Notes under the pieces: model-generated | Told to the model about the DNA's origin: nothing | Databases searched by the model: none | Seen by the model: only the letters and a program-made list of their open reading frames with translations | Assembly: GCA_046350255.1 (NCBI GenBank) | Contig: JAXMAV010000006.1 | Coordinates: 393,103 to 457,102 of the forward strand | Origin: CALDUY01 sp046350255 | GTDB taxonomy: Bacteria; Planctomycetota; Planctomycetia; Gemmatales; Gemmataceae | Direction: 5' to 3' | Length of the DNA: 64,000 nt | Part shown: one piece after another, positions 44,476 to 52,792 of the stretch | Position numbering within the stretch: position 1 is the first letter of the stretch | Layout: every line of letters starts with the position of its first letter | Position numbers and translations under genes: made by a program

Positions 44476-45771
44476 ATGAGAATCCGGATCCGAGATGGCC
44501 GTCCAGGCCTGAACACCCCCGAAACCACCGGAGCGATTCCGGCGCCGCGCCAGGTGATTGGCCGCCTGCTGGAGCCAGTCGCCGCCGCTCCCGAATCCAA
44601 CCTGGCTCCAGGCTCCGTCGAGAAACCACCCGTGAAGCCTCCCATCGCAGTGTTCTGCCACGAGCCGCCGGATAGTTTCATTGGCCGGCACGTCATTCGC
44701 ACGGTCCACGCTCTGGCGGAACTCGGTCGGACTGTCCACGTGTTCTGCCGCCAATCGTTCCCGCTGGAAGGCGCGTCGGTCCGCATGCACGTGGTCGGCA
44801 ACGGATTCGAGGGCGACCTCGTCGAGGAAGTCCAGCAGTTCGCCCGCAAGGCCAGCAACGTCTTCCTGCAGGTGTTCCCCAACGGGGAGAACGTCCAGGT
44901 GGTCGGCTACGAGTGGACCTGCGCGCCGGTGCTGGCTCTGCTCAAGGGACTGCGCAATCAATCGAGTCTGCTGTCGCTCCATTCCCTGGAACAACAGCGT
45001 AGCGACCTCTCCAACGAACTGAGTCGCCGCATCGTGGAGATCGAGCACGAGGGGATCGCGGCCGCCTCCAAACTGCTCATGCACGATCCGGCCACCATCG
45101 ACGTGGCCCGGCAACGCATCCCTACCTGCGCCGAACGCATCATTCCGGCCTACCACGTCTTCTCGGCCGACCCGTTCGAGCGAGAGCTAGATCCCGGGGC
45201 GGTCAAGGCGCGGTACCAGGTCGGCCCGATCGATCCGACCATCCTGTTCGTCGGCGATCTCGATGAACGCTACGGCCCCGATCTGGCTCTGCGCGCCATG
45301 CCTGCCATCCTGCGGCATCATCCCCAGGCCCGGCTGGTGATCGTCGGCGAAGGGCACCTGCTGTGGCCACTGAAAGTCTACGCCCGCTACCTCCTGCTCG
45401 AGCATGCCATCCGCTTGCCCGGGCACGTCACCGGCCAGGCCCTGCTCGATCTCATCCAGGCTTCGGATCTGATCATTGTCCCCAGCCGGTCCGAAACGCC
45501 GTGGTGGCCCATCCAGATGGGCTGGGCAGCACGGAAGCCGGTGGTAGCCACTCACGATGCCGCTCGTGGACTGACCGAACACGAGAAGGATTGCGTGCTG
45601 GTTTACCCCAGCGAGAACAGCATCGTCTGGGGCGTGGAACGTGTCCTCTACGATGAGGAGCTACGTCAGTCCCTGGCCCGGTCGGGACATCAGAAACTCG
45701 AGCACCGATTCGGCTGGAAAGGACTCGCCGAGCAGCTGGAGGAACTCCTGGCATCGCTGCCTCCACGCTAA
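44476..45771 (+). CDS. Degenerate GT4-fold glycosyltransferase-like protein
   Basis: 431 residues from ATG 44476 (GGGGAGAG leader). The first 55 residues are Pro/Gly/Ala-rich, then a GT4 fold: PIAVFCHEPPDSFIGRHVIRTVHALAELGRTVHVF, VVGYEWTCAPVLALLKGL, PTILFVGDLDERYGPDLALRAM, VIVGEGHLLWPLKVYARYL. The phosphate-site Arg/Lys are Asp261 and Tyr266, and the EX7E pair keeps E340 but has M348 in place of the second Glu (SETPWWPIQMGW). It lies 70 bases downstream of the DUF4912 fusion and 84 bases before the GH57 branching enzyme. Catalytic activity is unlikely. Confidence 0.8.
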   Translation: MRIRIRDGRPGLNTPETTGAIPAPRQVIGRLLEPVAAAPESNLAPGSVEKPPVKPPIAVFCHEPPDSFIGRHVIRTVHALAELGRTVHVFCRQSFPLEGASVRMHVVGNGFEGDLVEEVQQFARKASNVFLQVFPNGENVQVVGYEWTCAPVLALLKGLRNQSSLLSLHSLEQQRSDLSNELSRRIVEIEHEGIAAASKLLMHDPATIDVARQRIPTCAERIIPAYHVFSADPFERELDPGAVKARYQVGPIDPTILFVGDLDERYGPDLALRAMPAILRHHPQARLVIVGEGHLLWPLKVYARYLLLEHAIRLPGHVTGQALLDLIQASDLIIVPSRSETPWWPIQMGWAARKPVVATHDAARGLTEHEKDCVLVYPSENSIVWGVERVLYDEELRQSLARSGHQKLEHRFGWKGLAEQLEELLASLPPR

Positions 45772-45855
45772 CCTTCCTGGGCAGGTCTTCACTGGCCTGT
45801 CAATCGCCAACCTTCCCGCTGCCCCCCACGCCGCGGTGCTGAGGACCCTGTGTTC

Positions 45856-47445
45856 ATGGCCAACGGTCACCTCCTGCTCATCCTGCACGCCCACCTGCCC
45901 TACGTTCGCCACCCCGAATACGACCGCTTCCTCGAGGAACGCTGGTTCTTCGAGGCGGTGATCGAAACCTACATTCCGCTCGTCAAGTTCTTCGACAAAC
46001 TAAAGGCGGAAGGCACCCCATTCCGCCTGACGCTGTCGGTCTCGCCTCCCCTGGCCAACATGATGGAGGATCCGCTCCTTCAGCAGCGCTGCCTGCGCCA
46101 TCTCGAGCTTTCCACCCAGCTCGCCGAGAAGGAGTGCCATCGTACCCGCGACTGGCCCGACGTGCACTTCCTGGCCCAGATGTACCGCCGGCTCTTCACC
46201 GAGGCGCGCGAGACGTTCGTCGAGCGCTGCGGCCTGAACCTCCTTAGCGCGTTCAAGGAGTTTTCGCAGTCGGGCCATCTCGAGCTGATCACCTGCGCGG
46301 GGACCCATGGGTACCTGCCACTCCTGCGTTCCGAACCCAGTGCGGTCCGCGCCCAGGTCTTCACCGCGGTGCAGGAGCATCAGCGCATCTTCGGCGAGAC
46401 CCCAAAGGGTATGTGGGTGCCGGAGTGCGCCTTTTATCCCGGACTCGACGAATTGCTGGCCGAGGCGGGTATCCGCTATTTCGTCGTCGATTCGCACGCC
46501 ATCGACCACGCCGAACCGCGTCCGAACTTCGGCGTGGCCGCTCCGGTGTACACACCGGCCGGGGTGGCCGCATTCGCCCGACATCCCACCACCTCGAAGC
46601 TCGTCTGGAGCAGCATTATCGGCTACCCGGCCGACTTCAATTATCGCGAATATTACCGCGACATCGGCTTCGAGCTCGACATGGACTACCTGGCGCCGTT
46701 CCAGTACGCCGAGGGGATCCGGTCGCACACGGGCATCAAGTACCATCGCATCACCGGCCCGGTCGAGAACAAGCATCTCTACAACCCCGACTGGGCCGCC
46801 GACGCCGCCCGACGGCACGCGCACGACTTCGTCCTGCGCTGCCGGGCAGAGGCGCGACGCGCGCGAAATGGTATGCCGTTCTCGTCGGTCATCGTCTCAC
46901 CCTACGACGCCGAACTGTTCGGTCATTGGTGGTTCGAGGGACCGCAATGGATCTACCACGTCTTCCGAGAGATGGCCTGGTGTCCGGAGGAGTTGTCCGC
47001 CTCGACCCCTGGTGAGTACCTGGGCTGGCATCCGATTCAGCAGAAGGCGATGCCGGCTCCCTCCAGCTGGGGCAAGAAGGGGTACAACGAGCACTGGGTC
47101 AACTCCAAGACCGAGTACATGTGGCGCCCCTTGCACGAGGCCGCCGCCCGGATGCGCCTGTCAGTCCAGCGCCACACAGGAGTGATCGCCGGTAGCCTGT
47201 CCGATCGCGCCCTGCGTCAGGCCGGTCGCGAGCTGATGCTGGCGCAGTCGTCCGACTGGCCTTTCATCATCACCAATGGAACCACCGAGGAGTACGCCCG
47301 CCGTCGCTTCGATGACCATCTGAACCGGTGCCACTGGCTGCTCGACAGCCTCGACCGCGAGGAACTTGATCCGACTCGTCTGGCAGCCCTGGAACACATG
47401 GATTCCATCTTCCCGGAGCTGGATTATCGTCTATTCGCCTCCTGA
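45856..47445 (+). CDS. GH57 1,4-alpha-glucan branching enzyme
   Basis: 529 residues from ATG 45856; GTG 45850 is also possible, with GAGGA at 45841-45845. GH57 motifs: LLLILHAHLPYVRHPEY, ELITCAGTHGYLPLL, nucleophile E190 in MWVPECAFYPGLDELL, and acid/base D351 in VSPYDAELFGHWWFEGP. The spacing matches the archaeal branching enzyme TK1436 and its DUF1957-type C-terminal helical part (SVQRHTGVIAG; RELMLAQSSDWPFIITNGTT). It makes alpha-1,6 branches in an alpha-1,4 glucan. It is preceded by three GT4-fold genes and followed by a second GH57 gene. Confidence 0.92.
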   Translation: MANGHLLLILHAHLPYVRHPEYDRFLEERWFFEAVIETYIPLVKFFDKLKAEGTPFRLTLSVSPPLANMMEDPLLQQRCLRHLELSTQLAEKECHRTRDWPDVHFLAQMYRRLFTEARETFVERCGLNLLSAFKEFSQSGHLELITCAGTHGYLPLLRSEPSAVRAQVFTAVQEHQRIFGETPKGMWVPECAFYPGLDELLAEAGIRYFVVDSHAIDHAEPRPNFGVAAPVYTPAGVAAFARHPTTSKLVWSSIIGYPADFNYREYYRDIGFELDMDYLAPFQYAEGIRSHTGIKYHRITGPVENKHLYNPDWAADAARRHAHDFVLRCRAEARRARNGMPFSSVIVSPYDAELFGHWWFEGPQWIYHVFREMAWCPEELSASTPGEYLGWHPIQQKAMPAPSSWGKKGYNEHWVNSKTEYMWRPLHEAAARMRLSVQRHTGVIAGSLSDRALRQAGRELMLAQSSDWPFIITNGTTEEYARRRFDDHLNRCHWLLDSLDREELDPTRLAALEHMDSIFPELDYRLFAS

Positions 47446-47566
47446 GCCGTCCGCGCGCCGGTCTGTTTCGATCCCAGGAGTACCTAAGGAACGTCGTCAC
47501 TCGAAGAATACGCCCACCAGGGGAACTCCTGGCCAGGAAGGGCGAACCTAGCAGGAAGGAAGTCGC

Positions 47567-49036
47567 ATGCAGTTCACTCCGATACCAGAGATTGTCGATG
47601 GGTTGCCCAACATTTCCGGGCACGATGCCGAGGTCGAGGCGGTGACCGCCCGCAAGGATCCGGTCTACCTCCACGAGACCAACTTGCGGCTGGATCGCAT
47701 CCAGGCCTTTTGTTGCATCGCGCTGCACATGCAGCAACCGCTCATCCCCGCCAGCGAACCGGACATTCAGAAGGCGGAGTTGATCAGCAATCTCGACAGC
47801 ATGATGCGGAACCCCGGCATCGGCGACAACCACAACGCGCCGGTCTTCGCTGAGTGCTACGCCCGGATGGGTGAGATAATTCCCGAGCTGGTGCAGCAGG
47901 GAAAGAACGCCCGGGTCATGCTCGATTACTCCGGCGAGTTACTGTACGGCCTGCGGAAGATGGGCCGAGGTGACGTGCTCGATCGGTTGCGCGGCATCAC
48001 CACCGACCCGTATCTGCGTCGCCATGTCGAGTGGCTGGGCACCATGTGGGGCCATGCCGTGGCCTCCTCCACCCCCCTTCCCGACCTCAAGCTGCACATG
48101 CGCGCCTGGCAGCACAACTTTGCTGCCATCTACGGCTGGGATGCCCTGGCCCGGGTCAAGGGATTCTCGCCGCCCGAAATGCATCTGCCCAACCACCCCG
48201 ATGCCGCGTACGAGTACGTCCGCGCGCTGGTCGAGTGTGGCTTCAAGTGGCTCATGCTGCAGGAGCACACCGTCGAAACCCTCGAGGGACATGGGCTGAG
48301 CGACCGCCACATTCCCCACCGCTTCGTGTGCAAGAACTCGGAGGGCAAGGAGGTGTCGATCCTGGCGCTGATCAAGACGCAGGGATCGGATACCAAGCTC
48401 GTGGCGCAGATGCAGCCGTTCTACGAGGCCAAGGGGCTGCATCCACGCACCATTCACGGAATCCGCGTGCCGCCCATCGTCACCCAGATCGGTGACGGCG
48501 AGAACGGCGGCGTCATGATGAATGAGTTTCCGTCGGGCTATCGCCAGGCAGTCCACCAGATGGGAGCCGAGGGTGTCACGCTGGTCAACGGCACCGAGTA
48601 CCTGGAGCTGATCGAGGCGGCCGGTATTCGCCCCGACATGCTGCCAGGATGCCGACCGGCTGGCCAGGGCGTGGTGCTGGAGCGCATCAAGCGCTGGGAG
48701 CCTGGTGCGGCTGACAAGGCCATCGAGGAGATCAAGCTCGAGAAACCGCATTTCAACCTCGAAGGCGGCTCCTGGACCAACAACATCAGCTGGGTGCGCG
48801 GCTACGAAAGTCTGCTCACGCCCATGATGCAACTATCTGCCCGGTTCCACGAGGTGATGGGCCGAGGGGGAATCGATCGCAGCAGTCATGCGTACCGTAA
48901 TGCGCTGTTCCACCTCCTGTCCGCTGAAACCAGTTGTTTCCGCTACTGGGGCCAGGGAGTCTGGCCCGAATATGGGAAAGAGATCTGCCGTCGAGGAATG
49001 GATATCCTCGAACACGATTTCCGCGCGGTCGCCTGA
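47567..49036 (+). CDS. GH57-family glycoside hydrolase
   Basis: 489 residues with a clear leader (CAGGAAGGAAG). N-terminal RLDRIQAFCCIALHMQQPLIPAS, IGDNHNAPVFAECYARMGEI, a probable nucleophile E204 in GFSPPEMHLPNHPDAAYEYV, GFKWLMLQEHTVETLEGHG, and a C-terminal SSHAYRNALFHLLSAETSCFRYWGQGVW. The closing segment resembles the C-termini of GH57 alpha-amylase/glucanotransferase proteins. The acid/base residue could not be placed, so the specificity (amylase, 4-alpha-glucanotransferase or amylopullulanase-like) is open. It follows the branching enzyme by 121 bases. A long hairpin lies between it and glgX. Confidence 0.85.
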   Translation: MQFTPIPEIVDGLPNISGHDAEVEAVTARKDPVYLHETNLRLDRIQAFCCIALHMQQPLIPASEPDIQKAELISNLDSMMRNPGIGDNHNAPVFAECYARMGEIIPELVQQGKNARVMLDYSGELLYGLRKMGRGDVLDRLRGITTDPYLRRHVEWLGTMWGHAVASSTPLPDLKLHMRAWQHNFAAIYGWDALARVKGFSPPEMHLPNHPDAAYEYVRALVECGFKWLMLQEHTVETLEGHGLSDRHIPHRFVCKNSEGKEVSILALIKTQGSDTKLVAQMQPFYEAKGLHPRTIHGIRVPPIVTQIGDGENGGVMMNEFPSGYRQAVHQMGAEGVTLVNGTEYLELIEAAGIRPDMLPGCRPAGQGVVLERIKRWEPGAADKAIEEIKLEKPHFNLEGGSWTNNISWVRGYESLLTPMMQLSARFHEVMGRGGIDRSSHAYRNALFHLLSAETSCFRYWGQGVWPEYGKEICRRGMDILEHDFRAVA

Positions 49037-49057
49037 TCACCTGCGCGAGATGGTGTT

Positions 49058-49116
49058 CGTCCGGATGGCATAACTTTTGCCCTGCAATGCAGGGAGTAAA
49101 AGTGGGCATTCGGACG
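49058..49116. other. Long imperfect hairpin between GH57 and glgX
   Basis: A 59-base inverted repeat can form nested stems: CGTCCG(G)ATG with CAT(T)CGGACG (49058-49067 with 49107-49116), ACTTTT with AAAAGT (49073-49078 with 49098-49103) and CCCTGC with GCAGGG (49080-49085 with 49089-49094) around an AAT loop. About 22 pairs form in total. There is no T run after it. It could be an mRNA-processing or stability element, or a leftover of a small mobile repeat. Confidence 0.5.
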
Positions 49117-49188
49117 TCCAAGAGGAAGAGCCAGAGGTAGCCCGGCCCCGGTTGGCCGGGCCTCCTCGACAGTAGGATCGGGGGCACC

Positions 49189-51294
49189 ATGCTCGGTCAA
49201 ATCGTCCCACTGGCAACACCGCTAACAGGCCGTGGCGTCGCAACGTCGGACGGGCTCCGGGATGCTCGCTCCGGCCTGTTGCTGCTCCGCGGCCAGTGCC
49301 GCCCGCTGGGTGCCACCGTGCGCTCAGATGGGGTGAACTTCGCGGTCTTCTCGCGCCATGCTCAAGCGGTGAGCCTGGTGCTGTTCGAGGAAGGCGCCGA
49401 GGATCCCTTTGCCGAGCTTCCGCTCGATCCCGTCCACAATCGAACCGGCGATATCTGGCACATCTTCGTCCGCAACCTGCGGCCCGGCGTGCTGTACGGC
49501 TACCGGGCCAACGGCCCGTTTGATCCGCGCCAGGGCCATCGGTTCAATCCGCGCACCATCGTGCTTGATCCCTATGCGCGAGCGCTCAGCGGAGGCTATC
49601 CCTGGGGCGTCCGTCACGAAAGTCGGAATCGCCCGGCCCGGCTGGGCAAGGTGGTGCAGGACGATTTCGACTGGGGCGATGACACGCCGCCCAATACTCC
49701 CCTGTCGCAAACGGTCATCTATGAGATGCACGTACGCGGCTTCACGCGCCATCCTTCCTCGGGCGTGCAGTATCCCGGGAGCTTCCTGGGGTTGGTGGAG
49801 AAACTCCCGCACCTGAAGGCGCTGGGGGTCACCGCCGTCCAGCTCATGCCCGCGCTGGAGTTTGACGAGACCGATGTTCCCGGCCGGCATCCAGGCTCCG
49901 GGGCCCCACTGGTGAATTACTGGGGCTACTCGCCGCTCTCGTTCTTCGCGCCGAAATCGGCCTATGCCTCGCGGCCCGGTCAGCAGCTGCGCGACTTCAA
50001 GGAAATGGTCCGGCAATTCCACCTCGCGGGGATCGAGGTCATCCTCGACGTCGTCTACAACCACACCTGCGAGGGGAACGAGAACGGCCCCACGCTCGGC
50101 TTCCGCGGCTTGGACAACAGCATCTACTACATGCTGGATCGCGAAGGGCGCTATTACAACTTCTCCGGCTGCGGCAACACCTTCAACTGCAATCATCCGA
50201 TCGTGCGCGACCTCATCCTCGACAGCCTGGTCGAGCTGGTGGCCGAGTATCACGTCGATGGGTTCCGCTTCGACCTGGCCGCCATTCTTGGCCGGGGTGC
50301 CAACGGCAAACCGCTGGATGAGCCCACGGTGATTCAGCACATCGCCGAGCATCCGGTGCTGGCAAACACCAAGCTGATCGCCGAGGCCTGGGATGCGGGC
50401 GGCCTGAATCTGGTGGGCAAGTTTCCCACCTGGGGGCGCTGGGCCGAGTTTAACGGTCACTTCCGCGATGACGTCCGTCGCTGGCTCCGCAGCGAACCAG
50501 GCTGTACCGCCGCGGTAGCCAAGCGGATTACCGGCAGCCTCGACATCTATGGGTCGGTGGCCAGCCATCCCTACCATTCGATCAACTTCGTGACCTGTCA
50601 CGATGGCTTCACGCTGGCGGACCTGGTGACCTACAGCAAGAAACACAACTGGGCCAACGGCGAGAACAACCGCGACGGCTGGGACGACAGCCTGGGCTAC
50701 AACTGCGGTCACGAAGGGCCCACCGACAACCCCCATATCCTGGCACTGCGGCAGCGTCAGCTTCGCAACTACTTCGTCCTGGTGTTTCTATCGCAGGGTG
50801 TGCCGCTGATCCTGATGGGCGATGAGTTCGCCCGGACGCAGCAGGGGAATAACAACGCCTATTGCCAGGATAACGAGATCAGCTGGGTAGACTGGAACCT
50901 GGCCCAGAAGCATTCCGGGCTCGTGCGCTTCGTCTCGATGATGATCGCACTGCGCAAGCGCTATTTCTCCATGGGACGCGACCAGTTCCTGGCCCGGGTC
51001 CACTGGCATGGGTCGCGCCTGGGCGATCCGGACTGGACGGGACACGCCAGGACGCTGGCGCTGCATCTCACCCACGCGCCCGGCCAGCCGAACTTCTACT
51101 TCCTGTTCAACTCCCACTGGGAGCCACACCGCTTCCAGTTGCCCCCTATCGATGGCCATCATCGCTGGCGTCGGCTGGCCGATACAAACCTCCCTTCGCC
51201 GGATGACATCGTCGAGGAGCACAACGCGGTGCCGCTGAATCCGGGCGACCACTACATCGTTTCCCCTCGCTCCACCGTCATCCTGATCGGGTAG
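49189..51294 (+). CDS. glgX: Glycogen debranching enzyme (GlgX/isoamylase type)
   Basis: 701 residues, a typical length for GlgX/isoamylase. CBM48-like N-terminus (PLGATVRSDGVNFAVFSRHAQAVSLVLFE; GVLYGYRANGPFDPRQGHRFNP), then a GH13 barrel with VIYEMHVRGFTRHPSSGV, VVYNHTCEGNENGPTLGFRG, nucleophile D362 in VDGFRFDLA, acid/base E399 in LIAEAWDAGG and D472 in TCHDGFTLADLV. It hydrolyses alpha-1,6 branches. It closes the alpha-glucan cluster, which thus has synthase, branching and debranching functions but no glgC or glgA in the window. GGATCGGGGG precedes the ATG. Confidence 0.94.
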   Translation: MLGQIVPLATPLTGRGVATSDGLRDARSGLLLLRGQCRPLGATVRSDGVNFAVFSRHAQAVSLVLFEEGAEDPFAELPLDPVHNRTGDIWHIFVRNLRPGVLYGYRANGPFDPRQGHRFNPRTIVLDPYARALSGGYPWGVRHESRNRPARLGKVVQDDFDWGDDTPPNTPLSQTVIYEMHVRGFTRHPSSGVQYPGSFLGLVEKLPHLKALGVTAVQLMPALEFDETDVPGRHPGSGAPLVNYWGYSPLSFFAPKSAYASRPGQQLRDFKEMVRQFHLAGIEVILDVVYNHTCEGNENGPTLGFRGLDNSIYYMLDREGRYYNFSGCGNTFNCNHPIVRDLILDSLVELVAEYHVDGFRFDLAAILGRGANGKPLDEPTVIQHIAEHPVLANTKLIAEAWDAGGLNLVGKFPTWGRWAEFNGHFRDDVRRWLRSEPGCTAAVAKRITGSLDIYGSVASHPYHSINFVTCHDGFTLADLVTYSKKHNWANGENNRDGWDDSLGYNCGHEGPTDNPHILALRQRQLRNYFVLVFLSQGVPLILMGDEFARTQQGNNNAYCQDNEISWVDWNLAQKHSGLVRFVSMMIALRKRYFSMGRDQFLARVHWHGSRLGDPDWTGHARTLALHLTHAPGQPNFYFLFNSHWEPHRFQLPPIDGHHRWRRLADTNLPSPDDIVEEHNAVPLNPGDHYIVSPRSTVILIG

Positions 51295-51372
51295 GCAGTT
51301 GGCGCAGGTCCCTCGGTGCTGCATAATCAGCCCCATGGATTCGCGCCAACACTCTCCTACTCCGAGGCACTG

Positions 51373-52614
51373 ATGCGCTGGACTGGCTGGTTGCTTGCCA
51401 TCATTCTTCCCCTGTTCGCGTTGTGGAGTGTCCCTCCCGCAGCCCAGGAAACGAAACCCAACACGGGCATTCGCTGGAAAAAGACCACCCTGGACCCGGT
51501 CTTCCGCTCCGAAGGCGTCGCCGTCGCCGACGTCAACAAGGACGGCAAGGTCGACATCCTCAACGGCGAATACTGGTACGAGGCGCCGGACTGGAAGGCG
51601 CACGAGATCCGCAAACCGGGCAACTACGGCACCGGACAGTCGAGCTACAGCAACAGCTTCGCCTGCTGGACCGAGGATCTAAACAAGGATGGCTACCCGG
51701 ACCTGATCGTGATCGGCTTCCCCGGTGCGCCGTGTCACTGGTTCGAGAACCCCAAGGGGAAATCGGGTCACTGGAAGGCGCACGAAATCTGGCACAGCGC
51801 CTGCAACGAGACTCCTCTCTACGTCGATCTCCTGGGCACGGGCAAACGCGTCCTGGTGATGGGCTTCCAGCCGATGGGGAAGAAGCCCGAAGGAAACGAG
51901 GGGCAGATGGCCTACTTCACCCCCTCCAGCGATCCCACGGCCCGGTGGGAAATGCATCCGATCAGCGAGCCGGGCGCTGTGGGCAAGGGGGCTCCGGGCA
52001 CCATGCGGTTCTCGCACGGCCTGGGTGTGGGTGACGTCAATGGCGACGGCAAGGCCGATGTGATCACCACCGGCGGCTGGTGGGAGCAACCCAAACAGGC
52101 CGATGGCAAGACTCCCTGGACCTTCCACGCCGCCAACCTGGGTGATGCCTGCGCCGACATGTACGCTGTGGACATGAATGGCGACGGAAAGGCCGACATC
52201 CTGTCTACCTCGGCGCATCGCTTCGGCATCTGGGTCCACGATCAGCGCGGCAGCAAGGACAAATCGCCAACCTTCATCAAGCGTGATCTGTTCCGCGAGT
52301 TGGTCTCGGAGACGCACGCGATGGTGCAGGTGGACATCAACGGCGATGGCATGGCCGACTACGTGACCGGCAAGCGCTGGTGGTCGCATGGCCGCGCCGA
52401 GCCGGGCGCGGACTGGCCCGCCATGCTCTACTGGTTTGAGACCGGCAAGCGCAAGGATGGCTCCCTCAGCCTGACTCCCCGGGTGATCGATATCGATTCA
52501 GGTGTGGGCACGCAGTTCACCGTGGCCGACGTGAATGGCGATGGCCTGCTCGACGTGGTGACCTCGAACAAGAAGGGCACCTACCTGCACGAGCAGATCC
52601 GCCTCACCAAGTAA
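51373..52614 (+). CDS. Exported FG-GAP/VCBS-repeat protein
   Basis: 413 residues from ATG 51373 with signal peptide MRWTGWLLAIILPLFALWSVPPAAQ. It carries six calcium-binding DxNxDG repeats of the FG-GAP type (ADVNKDGKVDIL, EDLNKDGYPDLI, GDVNGDGKADVI, VDMNGDGKADIL, VDINGDGMADYV, ADVNGDGLLDVV) and should fold as a beta-propeller. Such planctomycete proteins are secreted; the ligand is unknown. A strong terminator follows. GAGGCACTG precedes the start. Confidence 0.88.
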   Translation: MRWTGWLLAIILPLFALWSVPPAAQETKPNTGIRWKKTTLDPVFRSEGVAVADVNKDGKVDILNGEYWYEAPDWKAHEIRKPGNYGTGQSSYSNSFACWTEDLNKDGYPDLIVIGFPGAPCHWFENPKGKSGHWKAHEIWHSACNETPLYVDLLGTGKRVLVMGFQPMGKKPEGNEGQMAYFTPSSDPTARWEMHPISEPGAVGKGAPGTMRFSHGLGVGDVNGDGKADVITTGGWWEQPKQADGKTPWTFHAANLGDACADMYAVDMNGDGKADILSTSAHRFGIWVHDQRGSKDKSPTFIKRDLFRELVSETHAMVQVDINGDGMADYVTGKRWWSHGRAEPGADWPAMLYWFETGKRKDGSLSLTPRVIDIDSGVGTQFTVADVNGDGLLDVVTSNKKGTYLHEQIRLTK

Positions 52615-52639
52615 GGCTTCCGGCAGCGGACGAAACCAG

Positions 52640-52686
52640 ACGGATCCGGGCAAGGTACTTCCAGGGCCCGGATCCGTTTCTTTTTC
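52640..52686 (+). terminator. Rho-independent terminator
   Basis: A 12-bp stem, ACGGATCCGGGC (52640-52651) with GCCCGGATCCGT (52666-52677), encloses a 14-base loop and is followed by TTTCTTTTTC, 26 bases past the FG-GAP gene stop. Confidence 0.9.
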
Positions 52687-52792
52687 ACGTCCCACGATAA
52701 ATCACCCCGGGCATTTGATAGGCGTCGAGTTTGAACCTAAACTGCAGATATGGTGGAACCAGGTTCGGGTAGACGCTTATCCGAGGCGGTCG

